DNA of 64,000 bases, from contig NC_079896.1 in the NCBI RefSeq assembly GCF_024868665.1, forward strand, positions 14,101,268 through 14,165,267, in the 5' to 3' direction. Positions 45,198 to 56,857 of this stretch are shown here, piece after piece; position 1 is the stretch's first letter, and each line of letters starts with the position of its first letter. This DNA comes from Triplophysa rosa. Taxonomy: Eukaryota; Chordata; Actinopteri; Cypriniformes; Nemacheilidae. Under the pieces are notes generated by a model, which did no database searches, was not told the DNA's origin, and saw only the letters and a program-made list of their open reading frames with translations. The position numbers were made by a program, and so were the translations under genes.

Positions 45198-46329
45198 TGT
45201 GATGGCCTAAAATGGCCCCACATCATGAGTGGTAATGTGTGGACACTCACACCTACATTTGCATACAATGCACACAATTATTTTCCTGTGCTGTATATTT
45301 AAGTTAATATTGTTTTCCTTTTGAGTTTAAGTTACCGTGTCATGGAGCTGCAGAGGAGAGGTCCATCACTTCCTGGTTGGTCCGTCCAGATAAAGATGTC
45401 TAATTTCATAATGCCGTTTAAGGTTTCCACTTTTGACAACCACAACAGACTCCGAGCAAATGAGACAAACAGGCCTCATGCATGTCGATGCAGGACGAAT
45501 AAATGCAAATCTCTCGACCCATTCATCTCGGAAAACATGGTTTTCAGCGTCAACTTTTCTAACTTTTGAAAAGGACATTGTTTTTCAGTCACTGACAGTT
45601 ACATCTGTCTGCGCGCTGCAGCGAGTCTGTCTCGGCTCTCTTCACTCATCGACATCTGAACGTAGCAACAATGCACATATGTTAACTGTCCGTGGCGCCG
45701 TAGGACCCAAACTGCTACTGAGCGGACCTTGATGTGCCTGGTATAAATTTGATAGCATTAGAAACTAATGTTAGGCGTTCATTTATTTATTACGTCAAAA
45801 GGTTTTGGGTCCGGATGGACGCATCTCGCGGTCCGCATTCGGACCGGAGTCCGCTAGTTGGTGACCCCTGAACTAGCTGATTGACGGCGGGGGTGAAGAG
45901 AGGAGTGATGGACGAATGATACTTCTCATTTCTTATGCTAGCTTCTTATTTACTTTAATGTTTACTTGATATAGTTTATCTTTTTTTATATTAGTCATTT
46001 AAATGATTATTTGTTATTTGTATTAAGTGTCTTGTTTAGTTAGTATATGATTCTCCCCATACGTGTGTAGTTGGACTAGTCAGTTTATATAAATGTGTTT
46101 CTTTTGTGTCATTTGAGACAGGTCAGTTTGGTTAGCGGCACAGAGCAGTTTGCTCTGAGCTAGCTCTTGTTTTATTGAGCGCCGTTTATTTTTGTTGACC
46201 TCATTTCTTAAGTTATTTTGTATGCAAATTTCTTGTTTAATTTTGGAAATGTTATTTTTTCCGGAATAAATCTTTTTATACTTTGGAACTTTTTGCTATG
46301 CCCCTTATTACGAAGCTCGGTCCCTGACA
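45198..46329 (+). mobile_element. Solo LTR inserted in gypsy RNase H
   Basis: The ends TGTGATGGCC and CCCTGACA are flanked by the 5-bp duplication GGTCG (45193..45197 and 46330..46334). Removing it restores the RNase H connecting sequence, FGRFNF. It contains a TATATAAA-type box (about 46087) and AATAAA (46265). It also holds a foreign hAT fragment (45366..45870). No internal retrotransposon genes remain, so it arose by LTR-LTR recombination. Confidence 0.8.
45366..45578 (-). pseudogene. BED zinc finger of a hAT, inside solo LTR
   Basis: The minus-strand frame carries CLICSESVVVVKSGNLKRHY followed by EIRH: a C-x2-C and H-x4-H BED finger, typical of hAT transposases near host GTF2IRD2/EPM2AIP1-like proteins. 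A hAT-type end, GGTGACCCCTG, lies at 45860..45870. The remaining transposase is gone. Confidence 0.65.
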
Positions 46330-47195
46330 GGTCGGTTCAACTTCACCATCTCGTACCGGCCGGGAGCCAAGAACATCAAGCCTGACGTGCTCTCCCGCCT
46401 CTTCGAGATCCCTGGAGGGGAGCCTTCGGCCGAACCCATCCTCCCCAGGGGGATGATCGGAGCTCCCACCTGGGATCTCGAATGACGAGTAGAGCAGGCC
46501 GGCCGAGTGGTACAAGTACTGAGAGAGTGTCCGGTGGGTCGGTTGCTTGTTCCGATAGGGGTCCTCAGTTCACCTCCCGGTTCTGGGAGTTCTGTAGACA
46601 GATCGGGGCCTCAGCGAGTCTGTCTTCCGGTTTCCATCCCCAGACCAATGGGCAATGTGAGCGAGCCAACCAGGATCTCGAACGCAGACTCTGCTGTCTA
46701 ACATCGCAGACCCCCGATTCCTAGAGCCAACAGCTCTCCTGGACTGAATACGCCCACAACTCCCTCCCAGTATCCTCCTCAGGTATGTCCCCGTTTGAAT
46801 GCTCTGTGGGTTACCAACCTCCTTTGTTCCCCTCACAGGAGCTCGATGCTGCGGTTCCTTCTGTTCTGGCCTTCGTTCAGCGTTGTCGCCGGGTTCTGGC
46901 CCGAACCTCCCTGAAGACCAAAGCAGCGGCCGATCGTCACCGGTCCTCTCCCCCGACCTATGTGTGTGGTCAGCGGGTATGGCTATCCACCATGAACCTG
47001 CCTCTCCGGGTGCCCTCTTGGAAGCTGGCTCCCAGGTTCATTGGCCCATACCGCATCACCAATGTGGTTAATCCGGTGGCCGTCCGGCTCAAACTCCCCC
47101 CGAGTCTTGGTCGAGTTCACCCTGTTTTTCATGTTTCCAGGGTCAAACCCATCGTCACGTCCCCGCTCAACCCGGCCAGCAAGCGAAAGGTTGAT
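46330..47195 (+). pseudogene. Gypsy RNase H end and integrase fragment
   Basis: It resumes as [20 protein letters not shown] and LSRLFE, then jumps to integrase: [14 protein letters not shown] (second catalytic Asp) and [13 protein letters not shown] (catalytic Glu). A stop follows at PDS*SQQLSW. Then come [20 protein letters not shown] and the C-terminal [24 protein letters not shown]. The zinc-binding N-terminus and first Asp are deleted. Confidence 0.75.
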
Positions 47196-47339
47196 GCAGG
47201 CCATCGCATAAATAGACAGGTAACTGAAAAAGGACATTAACGTTTTACAAATGGATAAATTAGGGCCATGTAATCTTTATTTTTCCCAAATTCATTTTTT
47301 CCTTTTTCTTTTTTTCCTTTTTCTGAGCTCTGTATTTTC

Positions 47340-47525
47340 AATGGTTTACTATACACTAGTAAGGACATTTGTCCATAAAAATACGGTAGTATACTATAGT
47401 ATTAACTACAGTAAACTGCAGTAAAATTCTTGTGTACTATAGTATTTTTGAACTTTACTAAAATTAAAATATACTATAGTGTTTACTGCAGTTTATAAAT
47501 TTACTACAAATTAATTATTTTATCA
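47340..47525. repeat. TACTATAGT-rich palindromic repeat
   Basis: Repeated TACTATAGTATT and CTGCAGT motifs occur in both orientations, which looks like a small MITE. The ends were not fixed. Confidence 0.5.
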
Positions 47526-47929
47526 TCTGGTTCAAATTAAGCTGAGTTATATTTTGGCAGGTCGTCACGAAGACGCTTGAGTTTCAGTGTGTTTGACAGT
47601 AGATTCACTCAAACAGTGAAATGCTCATAAAATAAACTTAGAAAAACTCTGTGGATGAAGTTCATGTGTTCATGTCCTCGTAGAGTAAGATACAGACAAA
47701 TCCACGAGTGTTAAGCTTGTAACATGTTAAAGTGTGCAACTCATTCACTCATAGACACGCAGAACAAGCAGAACGTTAAATAAATTAAAATGTTAAATAA
47801 AAACGAAAATAAATAGTGCTGCGCCATTAGTTAACCTCACACCCGAACAAGCACAATGACAAACGCATTTCACACAAACAGTGGCGGCTCTGTCTAATCT
47901 GATGGGTGTAGATGTCCAACACAGTCTCA

Positions 47930-48260
47930 CAGGAATTTGTTGCATTGTCACAAACTGTAATTTCCCCTTTTTTCATGTCAATCAGCACAACCTTCTCGTG
48001 TCACCCAGCAAGACTTTCAATCTAACATATTTTAATACGCAATATCGTTCATATGTGGAAATAAATATATATCAACACAATCTGATGGAAATTCATAACT
48101 ATTTTACAAGGTGGCTCATTCATGTGAATTCCTATTTCCTACGATCTCATTTGTAGGTTTTGTTATTACATTTACATTTATTCATTTGCCATTATTTCAT
48201 TTGTTATGAATTTACTTTTCCCCTGTGACGTTAGGTTAAGGGGCAGGGTCAGGTAGCCAT
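47930..48260. repeat. Repeat related to 22400..22615
   Basis: Shared motifs ATAACTATTTTACAAGGTGG and CAGTCTCACAGG, but arranged less symmetrically. A diverged or compound copy. Confidence 0.45.
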
Positions 48261-48414
48261 TTATCGTTGCTTTGCCACCTCGTGAAACTCACATTTTTAA
48301 CAAAATTAGCCTTAGTGGCTGTGATTTTAGGGTTTGGGGTGAGGTAAGGACCTAAAATATGTACGACTTCTTTTGATACCAGGTTATAAATACTGTATAT
48401 AAATGTACATACAC

Positions 48415-48560
48415 ACGTAGGGCTGTAGCTAACCCTATTATAGTAATCGAGTATTCTACAGATTTTCCATCGATTAATCGGGTATTCGGATAATAAGTAC
48501 TTTTTCTTTATTAAAGAGCAATACTAAATATACAAGAGAAAATAAGACAGGTCTCTTAAA
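48415..48560. mobile_element. hAT-like left end
   Basis: TAGGGCTGTAGCTAACC followed by repeated AATCGAGTATT, TTAATCGGGTATT motifs, as at the ends of fish hAT elements. The opposite end was not found; a TTAA MITE lies just downstream. Confidence 0.4.
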
Positions 48561-48691
48561 ATGAACAACTAATTTGTTTCCTTTTTAGAAAAATTAAGGT
48601 CAGGGGGATCTTTCTGCCTCGAACTATGCTCCGACCAAAAAAAAGTGTCACAATGTTTAATAACAAAAAAGGCCTCTATAAATGACTTTAT

Positions 48692-48937
48692 GCTAAATAC
48701 AAAGGAAGATATTTGGAAGAATGTCAGTAACCAAACAGATCTCATCCCCCATTGACTCCCATAATATTTATTTTCCCTATGGCAGTAAAAGGGGGATGAG
48801 ATCTGTTTGGTTACTAATATTCTTCCAAAATCTTCCTTTGTGTTCAGCAGAACAAAGAAATGTATACAGGTTTGGAACAATCTGAGGGTGAGTAAATGAT
48901 GACAGAATTTTCATTTTTGGATGAACAATCCCTTTAA
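48692..48937. mobile_element. TTAA MITE, left end truncated
   Basis: It contains AGATATTTGGAAGAATGTCA and an inverted segment around TCTCATCCCCCATTGACTCC. It ends TTTGGATGAACAATCCCTTTAAA. Confidence 0.7.
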
Positions 48938-49860
48938 AGAATGCACAAGCTGTTCTTTTCCTAAAGCTATTTCGTTGTCAACGTGTACCCCAAATCTTCA
49001 ACAGTACAGATTAATACTAAATAATCAGCAATCAATAGAAATAAGTGGTTATTTAACTTCACAACCACAAAGACACAGAGCAAAAATGGTGGTCGATGTT
49101 TTGTGGGAACAAACCCTTCAAATAGAGTGAATCTTTCGAGATAACAGCGTGAGAGATCAAACTAAAAAGTGTAAGTGCTTTAGTAAAACAGAAACTAATA
49201 GCGCAGGGAGATGGTAATAAAGATATAGATGATGGTGGAATGATAGGGAACGTGTAAGGTGAGAGCTAAAGTGTGTGGGGGAGGTTGTCAGTACCGATGT
49301 GTCTATCACTGCTAATGAGCTCTGAAGGCTAAAGAAACAGAGACACTGACATCAGACTTGAAAAAACAGCTAAACTGTCTTTCACCCACACTGCATGCCT
49401 CCATCTCATCCTTTCTCTTAGCCTTTTCTCTCTTAACACTGCCACAGATTAATGCAAAAAAAAGAGGCTAATAATTAACACATCCCAACATCTTTCAATG
49501 AGGTACTGTCTGTAAAGCAGCCTAACTTAACCGCCATGGGTAGCTATCGGATAGTGTATTTTCACCAAGTTGCACACAAATTGATTGCCTTGGGAGAAAG
49601 GAAATCAATTAGTAAATGCCTATATGGGACATGTGTATTCTCCTTAACTAATCTTGACTAGTTAATACTTGCTTACGTTTTTGCTAATAAAATCAATTAT
49701 GTTGAATCTATACGACAGGTAAGGTTAGGTGAAGCCATAATGCGGTAGATCTGTACTTAACATTTTTATGCGTCATTGCTGCTTGTAATGACACCATAAC
49801 AGTACAACCTGAATTTTTATAAGTGCTAATTGGGTAGACAGCAAGCCTGGATGCACATCT
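48938..49860. other. Upstream flank of c1ql4, no gene
   Basis: No recognised coding sequence or repeat. It may contain upstream regulatory DNA of c1ql4, but nothing specific is visible. Confidence 0.4.
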
Positions 49861-49899
49861 TAAGCAAGTCGCCTCCTCGGGAAATCGATTTCTTGATCT

Positions 49900-49975
49900 G
49901 CGGAGACTTGTGCGAGTGAGCGCACGCGCGCGCGTAATTGTATATAGGGCGGGAGGAGCGTGAGACACACATCCC
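49900..49975 (+). promoter_or_regulatory. Possible c1ql4 promoter
   Basis: A GC-rich, CpG-containing patch (CGCACGCGCGCGCG) precedes a TATATAG box (49941..49947) and a GGGCGGGAGG GC box. A start site would fall near 49970. This is inferred from position upstream of the coding exon. Confidence 0.35.
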
Positions 49976-50352
49976 GCGGGTGGAAGCGTCTTTTCCTCAC
50001 AGAAATCGAACAAGTGAGAAACTGTTGCTTCTTGGCGATATCTTAACAAAGGGACGATTGTGTTACCATATTTGACTTTCAAATTGAGGCTTTCCTCCTC
50101 GTTTCATAATTTAAGTGAAAAGAGAGAAAGTTACCTGGTGCTGATAATGCATTTGTAAGTCTCACCTCGCAGAGTTTCATGATAACGTTACCTGAAGAAC
50201 TAACGCTGACAACACTGAGCAGAGAGACCGTTAAAATAAGAAGCCCGAAGGCGCGAAAATTCGCTGACATATTCTGAGCTGTTTGCTCGCACGAGGGGAG
50301 CTGCGCTGTAGCGCGGAATCTGGCGTCAATCTTCAATCTTGGAATACATCAG
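49970..50352 (+). other. Possible 5' UTR exon of c1ql4
   Basis: It lies downstream of the TATA-like box and ends with a good donor, ATCAG/GTAGGA, at 50352/50353. There is no long ORF in the sense strand. Transcript evidence would be needed. Confidence 0.3.
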
Positions 50353-50838
50353 GTAGGATGAATTGTTTTCCTTCCTCTTAACCGTGGTTGTTTCCGACAG
50401 AAAATTGTATAAACTGGCTAAGTTTTTATAAACTGGTTTTATCCAAGTTAGAGAAAATAGATCAAATTGATTTAGAAAAAGTTTTCCACGATTTATATAA
50501 TATATAGTATTAAAGTATTATTAGTATAGTAATATATAGTCAAATGCATATGTAGTTTTAATATTTAAGTGTAAATGGACAAGAGGTGAGAAAAGAAAAG
50601 AAAGTATTAATGTAAGGTATCCATGGAGCCTGGTTAAATAATTAGATGAAATTTAATGAAATATATTCTTGAGATTGTGTAGGAAAACATTGAAAATAAC
50701 TTATACATTTAATCTTAAAATGCTCAGCATTAGGCAAAAATAAACCACTTTCTCGATAAGCATCCATGTATCTAATAAACCTTGAAAATAATGTTAAACT
50801 TTTTAAAGTTAATCTAATTTGTATTTTCTTCTTTTCAG

Positions 50839-51718
50839 AAGAGGAACAGTGAGAGACGTGTCAACATGTCAAAGCCGAAGTTTAATAAAGACTAGCAAGG
50901 CTTGCTGTGAACCTGTTTGAAAAACATATCTCACCACACATTTACCATTGGACAAACAGGACATTTGTATCTGGACAGCTTAATCCTGGTTATTTGGAGG
51001 TTTAAGAGATTTAAGAGTGTCACGAAAATACAAAATAATATATAACGTGGGACAATAAGGGATTTTCTTGGTCAGTTTAAATCACGAAAACCAAGCATAA
51101 CCACAGCTTCTATGAGAGGAGGGATAGAGTTTGTTTAAGTGCTGCAGTGAATATGGACTCATGGGAATTCTACAGAATCACAACAGTTCATGAACTTCTC
51201 GTGGAAAAATAACACGGAGCCACACAGCTGTCAGTCCGCAAATCTATAAGGAGAAATTACCGCCACCCGGCAACTCCCGAGACACAAATACACTTCCACA
51301 TCATCTGATAGAATCTCCATCGGAGGACCAAAATTTGGGGACACCAAATCCCCCATGTTGCTCATATCAGACAAGCTATATATATTTGTATGAGCATATA
51401 AACCCTCCGGATCACCAAGAATTGCAGTTTTTATGGAGTGATAACTCGGTCCAAAGTGTCAAAGAGGGTTATTCAGCTGGCTATACGGATTTTGCAGACG
51501 GAGGAACTAGCAGAAGTTGAAACATTAAATGGAAATGAGCACAATCAACATTTAAGCCCAGACAGACTGGAATAATTGTTCCACTTAGGATATTTGATTA
51601 GTTTTGTTAAAGGTGGATTTTTTAATATCGAAAAGAACTCTTTCTGGGTGACTTATATCACAGACACAAGCACGTTTCATCATATTTTATTCTCCTGTTA
51701 ACCTTAATCTCATTTTAG
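50839..51718 (+). other. Possible second 5' UTR exon or leader
   Basis: A good acceptor, TTCTTCTTTTCAG, ends at 50838. A 10-codon open frame, ATGTCAAAGCCG to TAG (50866..50895), would act as an upstream ORF if transcribed. A second acceptor (TTATCTTCCCAG, 51734) precedes the coding exon. The exon could instead run unspliced into the coding sequence. Confidence 0.3.
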
Positions 51719-52387
<669 letters not shown>

Positions 52388-52484
52388 TAATTGTGAGTTG
52401 GTTGGGTGTGTTGTTGGAAAATCAGTTTTTGGATTGATCTTACAGTGTGGTTAAGTTTTTAGAAGGTGTTAAGTCATTTTTTTA

Positions 52485-52755
52485 TAATTGATTTTACTCA
52501 CCCTCATGTCATACAAAACCTGTATGACTTTCTTTTATCTGCACAACACAAAAGAAGATATTTTGAAGAACATTGTTAACCAAACATTGACTGCAATTGT
52601 ATGGGCTCTCTCTCATCTCTCTGTATGGGCTCTCTCTCTCATTTCTCTCCAAATATCTTCTTATCAGTTTCACAGAAGAAAGAGTCATATACTGGTTCTG
52701 AACGACATGAGGGAATACATTTTCTATTTTTGGGTAAACTATCCCTTCAACTAGA
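52485..52755. mobile_element. TTAA MITE in c1ql4 intron 1
   Basis: TTTTACTCACCCTCATGTCA and AAGAAGATATTTTGAAGAAC on the left; TTTTTGGGTAAACTATCCCTT on the right. An internal GTATGGGCTCTCTCTC is duplicated. Confidence 0.65.
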
Positions 52756-53845
52756 GTAAGCTAGGAGTGAATGAATTGTATTAAATAAGAGTCTGATTTG
52801 ATTGAAATGTTACATAATGATTATATTTACTAAGGGTGTCTTAAGAAAAGCGTTTAACATTCAAATAGGGTCTTTTTAGGCAGCTCCTCAATAATTCAGC
52901 AGTCATTTTCTCAGTCTATCACTTGAGGACTTGCTGAAGCCACAGCAAAAAAAAAAACGTCTCACAAAATATATAAAACTATTAAAATATGGTCATATAC
53001 ATAGACCATTTAACAGTGTGTGTGTAGTTTGGTTCACACTGAGGTATGAAGAAGAAAATTCGATCCATCCAAAAGGGCTTAAATGCATGTTTATTTATTA
53101 GAATAAACTTTTAGTTTAAGAGTCGGAAATAGGAGTAGGCTTAAATCTTCCAATTAACAGTTACACATGTAACACATCAAAAACAAGCACAGACACACAG
53201 TGTTTTTTTTTTGTCTCACTTTCTCTCGAGTGGAACGAAATGCAACAGCTGGTTGCAGATCTCCCAGGACCCGTGAATGTAGAATAAATGAAAAAGTAAC
53301 GAGAGAAAAAACCTCTCCATCTGGTGAAACATGACATGGATCTGGGATTCAGGCGCTCTCAACTCAAGTTTTAGTAATGGAACAGAAATCAGGGATTATC
53401 CAAACAGATTAAAAAAATACAGCCGGTATGTTTTTAAATATACACTTTATCTCCATCTTTCTCACACACACAGTTCCCTAGAGCTTTAGAGGAGTATCTG
53501 ACAGGAAATGATGAAAGGCCTTTAATCAGTCTGTAGTAACCCTGTCTGTTCATTATATGGTGGATACACAGCTTTGTGATCTAAAGAGTGTTGTCCTGCA
53601 AGGGAGAAAAGTGTAAATGTAAAATTTGTGACTAAATACTAATGTGAGGATGCTAAAAATGAATGTGAATGTTAAAGTGAGTTTATCCTATGTGGACTAT
53701 AATAAAAAATATTTTGTCAGGCTCCTTTAAACTGTGCCTATAGTAATAAGTACATTATTTGGTTTCATTCAGTCAATATGACCGGCTAAACCAAAATACA
53801 CTTGACCGATGAAATTGTCGTGGTCATATCTGTAATGGATCCTTA
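52756..53845. other. Intronic, no feature recognised
   Basis: AT-rich DNA with a CTTTCTCTC-type run. No exon, SINE or element end recognised. Confidence 0.4.
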
Positions 53846-54140
53846 AAGTGATAGTTCAACTAAAACATTTAATTCTGTCATCATTTACTCACCCTCTTGT
53901 CATATCAAACCTGTATGACTTTCTTTATTCCGCAGAACACAAAAGAAGATATTTTGAAAAACGTTGTTAACCGGCACCCATTCACTTGAATTGGTTTTGT
54001 GTCCATACAATAGAAGCGAATGCGTGCCGACGCTGTTCTGTTAACAACTTTCTACAAAATATCTTCTTTTGTGTTCTGCAGAACAAAGAAAGTCATACAA
54101 GTTTGAAATGACAATTTTTTGGTGAACTGTTCCTTTAAGA
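53846..54140. mobile_element. TTAA MITE, intact-looking copy
   Basis: AAAGTGATAGTTCAACTAAA at the left end is matched by GGTGAACTGTTCCTTTAA at the right. Paired ACACAAAAGAAGATATTTTG and AAAATATCTTCTTTTGTGTT form inner arms. Confidence 0.75.
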
Positions 54141-54171
54141 CAAAAACTGGACATTTTCTGATTTTACAATC

Positions 54172-54598
54172 TTAAAGAGACAGTTCACCCAAAAAAAGTT
54201 GAAAAAAAATCTGTCATTCATTGTTTACCAGTAGAGCATAATGCTAGCAACACCAAGGTCATGGGTTCAATTCCCAAGGAATTCATAAATTATTAAAATG
54301 TAACCCTTGAATGTGCTGTAAGTTGTTTTAGTTGTCTACCAAATGCATGGTAAATAATAATAAGTGTGTATTTCAGATTGTTTCAACCTGTATAAATATC
54401 TTTGTTCTGCTGAACACAAAGGAAGATATTTGTAAGAATGTCAGTAACCAAACAGATCTCATCCCCCATTTACTGCCATATTAGGGAAAACAAATACTAT
54501 GAGAGTCAATGGGGGATGAGATCTGTTTGGTTTGGAACAACTTGAGCGTGAGTAATTCATGACAGAATTTTCTTTTTTGAGTGGAGTATCCTTTTGAG
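54172..54598. mobile_element. TTAA MITE carrying a SINE
   Basis: TTAAAGAGACAGTTCACCC on the left; the right end is TTGAGTGGAGTATCCTTTTGA. The usual interior is broken after CATTCATTGTTTAC by a SINE and resumes as AGATTGTTTCAACCTGTATA. Confidence 0.7.
54228..54375 (+). mobile_element. tRNA-derived SINE, 5' shortened
   Basis: It begins within the A box (CCAGTAGAGCATAATGC), with the B box GGGTTCAATTCCC. The tail is CTGTAAGTTGTTTTAGTTGT, CTACCAAATGCATGG, TAAGTGTGTATTTCAG. It is inserted in a TTAA MITE. Confidence 0.8.
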
Positions 54599-55540
54599 GT
54601 GAATTTGGTAAAACACAAATGTCAAAAAGTGTGCTGTGCAGTTGTGAACTGTAAAAATCTTTAAAAAAGAAAAATGTTTCTGCTGCTACTCATAAACAAA
54701 ATGTTTTAGTGCTGATTATCCAAAAGCTCATGTGCTGTGGGCCAGTACTAGTCTGCTCGGATATTCAGCACAGCCTACATTAAGTGAAGGATGAGATACA
54801 GAGAGTAAGAAGATGAGGAGTGTAGGCTTAGCCAGTGTATGGCATGCTGTATTGCATATATTGTCATTCCAGTGATCTTCCCTCTTGCTAAATCATTCAT
54901 GTCTTTAAGATGAGATTCCCTCTTTTTCACCTGTGGCACACACACACACACACCGAGCCACACTCTCCCAAATGTCTATCTCAACCCTCATTAATTATCT
55001 TTCCCCTTAGCTAAATTATTTAACACATCTCAAGGTCTTCTCAGAGCATTCTCACAAACATACACTCAACAACATCCACCTCCGTTCAACATTTCAGGCA
55101 AAGGTATGAGATTTGATTTGCGTACATTTGGGTCCTTTCTCTTTTCAAGACATTAGAAAGACAACCATTCTATGTTAATCCTGCTCTTGTCACTGATGTT
55201 TTAGGTGAAAAAGAATTGAGATATTTTAAGACAAAAGTGAGAATGGTGAGGGGAAAGATCTGAACATATGAGCCCACCCAGATGAGGAGTGCGTGCAATG
55301 GGAGGCAGTAAAATGGTGTAGGATGATAGAGAGATGAACGGAGGATAGGAAGATGGATGGCTAATCAGAGGAGAGCCGACAGAGAGGTCGGGAGAAAGTG
55401 TTACTGCGAGGCCAGACACAGACAGCATCAGATCAGTGTAAGTAAGATAGATGAGCAAAAAAAGAGAAAGTGTGAGCGCATGTGTAAGTCAAAGAGAACG
55501 AACCACTGACCTTATCGCAGGTCAAATATTTTCGCAAGCT
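54599..55540. other. Intronic, no gene; (CA)n
   Basis: A (CA)9-type microsatellite at about 54937..54954. No coding sequence recognised. Confidence 0.4.
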
Positions 55541-55690
55541 GAAATACACACTTATTTACCATGCATTTGGTAGACAACTAAAACAACTTACAGCACATTC
55601 AAGGTTTACATTTTAATCATTTATGAATTCCTTGGGAATTGAACCCATGACCTTGGCGTGGCATTATGCTCTACTGGTTCAGCAGGAACA
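55541..55690 (-). mobile_element. tRNA-derived SINE, minus strand
   Basis: The reverse complement nearly matches the 54228..54375 copy through the B box, the tail and the shared 3' end TAAGTGTGTATTTCAG. The two copies are 1.2 kb apart in opposite orientation. Confidence 0.8.
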
Positions 55691-55714
55691 TTAATATTGG
55701 GGTGAACCTTGACA

Positions 55715-55880
55715 CAGTGAAAAAAATAAGTTACCTGGTTAAGTTAATTCAACTTAAAAATATAAGTCAACACAACGAGTTTCCATCAAATTCATTGAGT
55801 TAACAAATATTTTAAAGTTAATTAAATTTTTTTTTAAGTTGAACCAACAAAAAGCGACAAATAATTTTTTACAGTGTATT
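55715..55880. mobile_element. Short MITE related to 36225..36430
   Basis: It starts ACACAGTGAAAAAAATAAGT and ends AATTTTTTACAGTGTATT. The inner GTTAATTCAACTTAAAAATA and CACAACGAGTTT match the earlier copy. Confidence 0.65.
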
Positions 55881-55900
55881 GGTGGATTTTAATAGACTTT

Positions 55901-56857
55901 AGCCCTATTCGGATAGTAATTGTTTCTCATTGGGACGTAAGATTTTCACCATTTACGGGGGGTAAATGATGATTTTATTGCCGTCTGAATCCAGAATGTC
56001 TGTGTTTTTCTCCCACCACCCACGGAAAAATCCCTGGCCGAATTACCTGTTTTTTGGTGATATAATTGCCATCTGAATCCACAACTCTGAGTTTATAACA
56101 GGTGTTAAATCTCAAATATGTTTTGTTAGTCCGTTCTGACCCCTTAAAAGCACTGTATAGTGTTGCTCTTTAGGAGGTTCAGGGATTATAGTGTCTGATG
56201 CATTAAAAACGTCATAAATGGCAGCATAAACAGCACAACATGACTAACAAAGTGTCATATCACACGCGCACCTGAAGCTCTTCTGTGAATGGAGAGAAAC
56301 AGTTAACAGAAGGCAGAAAGTAAATCCTTTTGGCTTTCTTTATTTTACAAAAGCACAATGTTTTGTGGTTATCGTGGATCTACACATAAATGTAAACCCT
56401 ATACAGCTTTGAATGATATCATACGTGTCTGTATGAACAGATGATAGGGAGTTTCGGCTGTTAAAGTGATCGCGTAGATGCATCACGCATGCACACACAA
56501 CATAAACACACACACACAGGTTCACATAAATTCTAGGTAACTTGACCGATCAGGATCGCTCCTTCACTATAGAGTGGGAGATTAACAGAAAGAAGACAAG
56601 AAAAAAACATTAAAACATTCGATATTGGCATTTCAAAATATCGATTTTATTCCATTATCATTACATATGTGCGAATTGTCATGTGACTGAGCACGTGAGA
56701 AGTGCATTTTCCGGGTTTGCAGGATTACAAACTCACAGCTCCACTGTGAATTTATGTCTGTCCAAACACATGAGTTTTATCAAAGATAAAATAAGAGCCA
56801 CGCAGATGTATTTTTACAGACGTCCTCATGAGAAACAATTGCCGTCCGAATAGGGCT
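55901..56857. mobile_element. 957-bp inverted-repeat element
   Basis: The left end AGCCCTATTCGGATAGTAAT and right end GCCGTCCGAATAGGGCT are inverted, and the match continues for about 40 bases (TTGTTTCTCAT / ATGAGAAACAA, GGGACGT / ACGTCC). No transposase frame was recognised. Target duplication is not obvious. Confidence 0.75.

Larger units (their letters stand above)
41529..47195 (+). mobile_element. Ty3/gypsy element 1, 3' truncated
   Basis: Order: LTR, gag, protease, reverse transcriptase, RNase H, integrase fragment. A solo LTR (45198..46329) splits RNase H. The copy stops at about 47195 within the integrase C-terminal region ([16 protein letters not shown]) without a chromodomain or 3' LTR. 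Comparison with element 2 shows that the end of RNase H and the integrase N-terminus are also deleted. Confidence 0.85.

Noticed and set aside
49708..50336. Minus-strand frames opposite the c1ql4 leader
   Set aside because: No domain or signal; they overlap a CpG-containing promoter-like patch, where long frames arise by chance.
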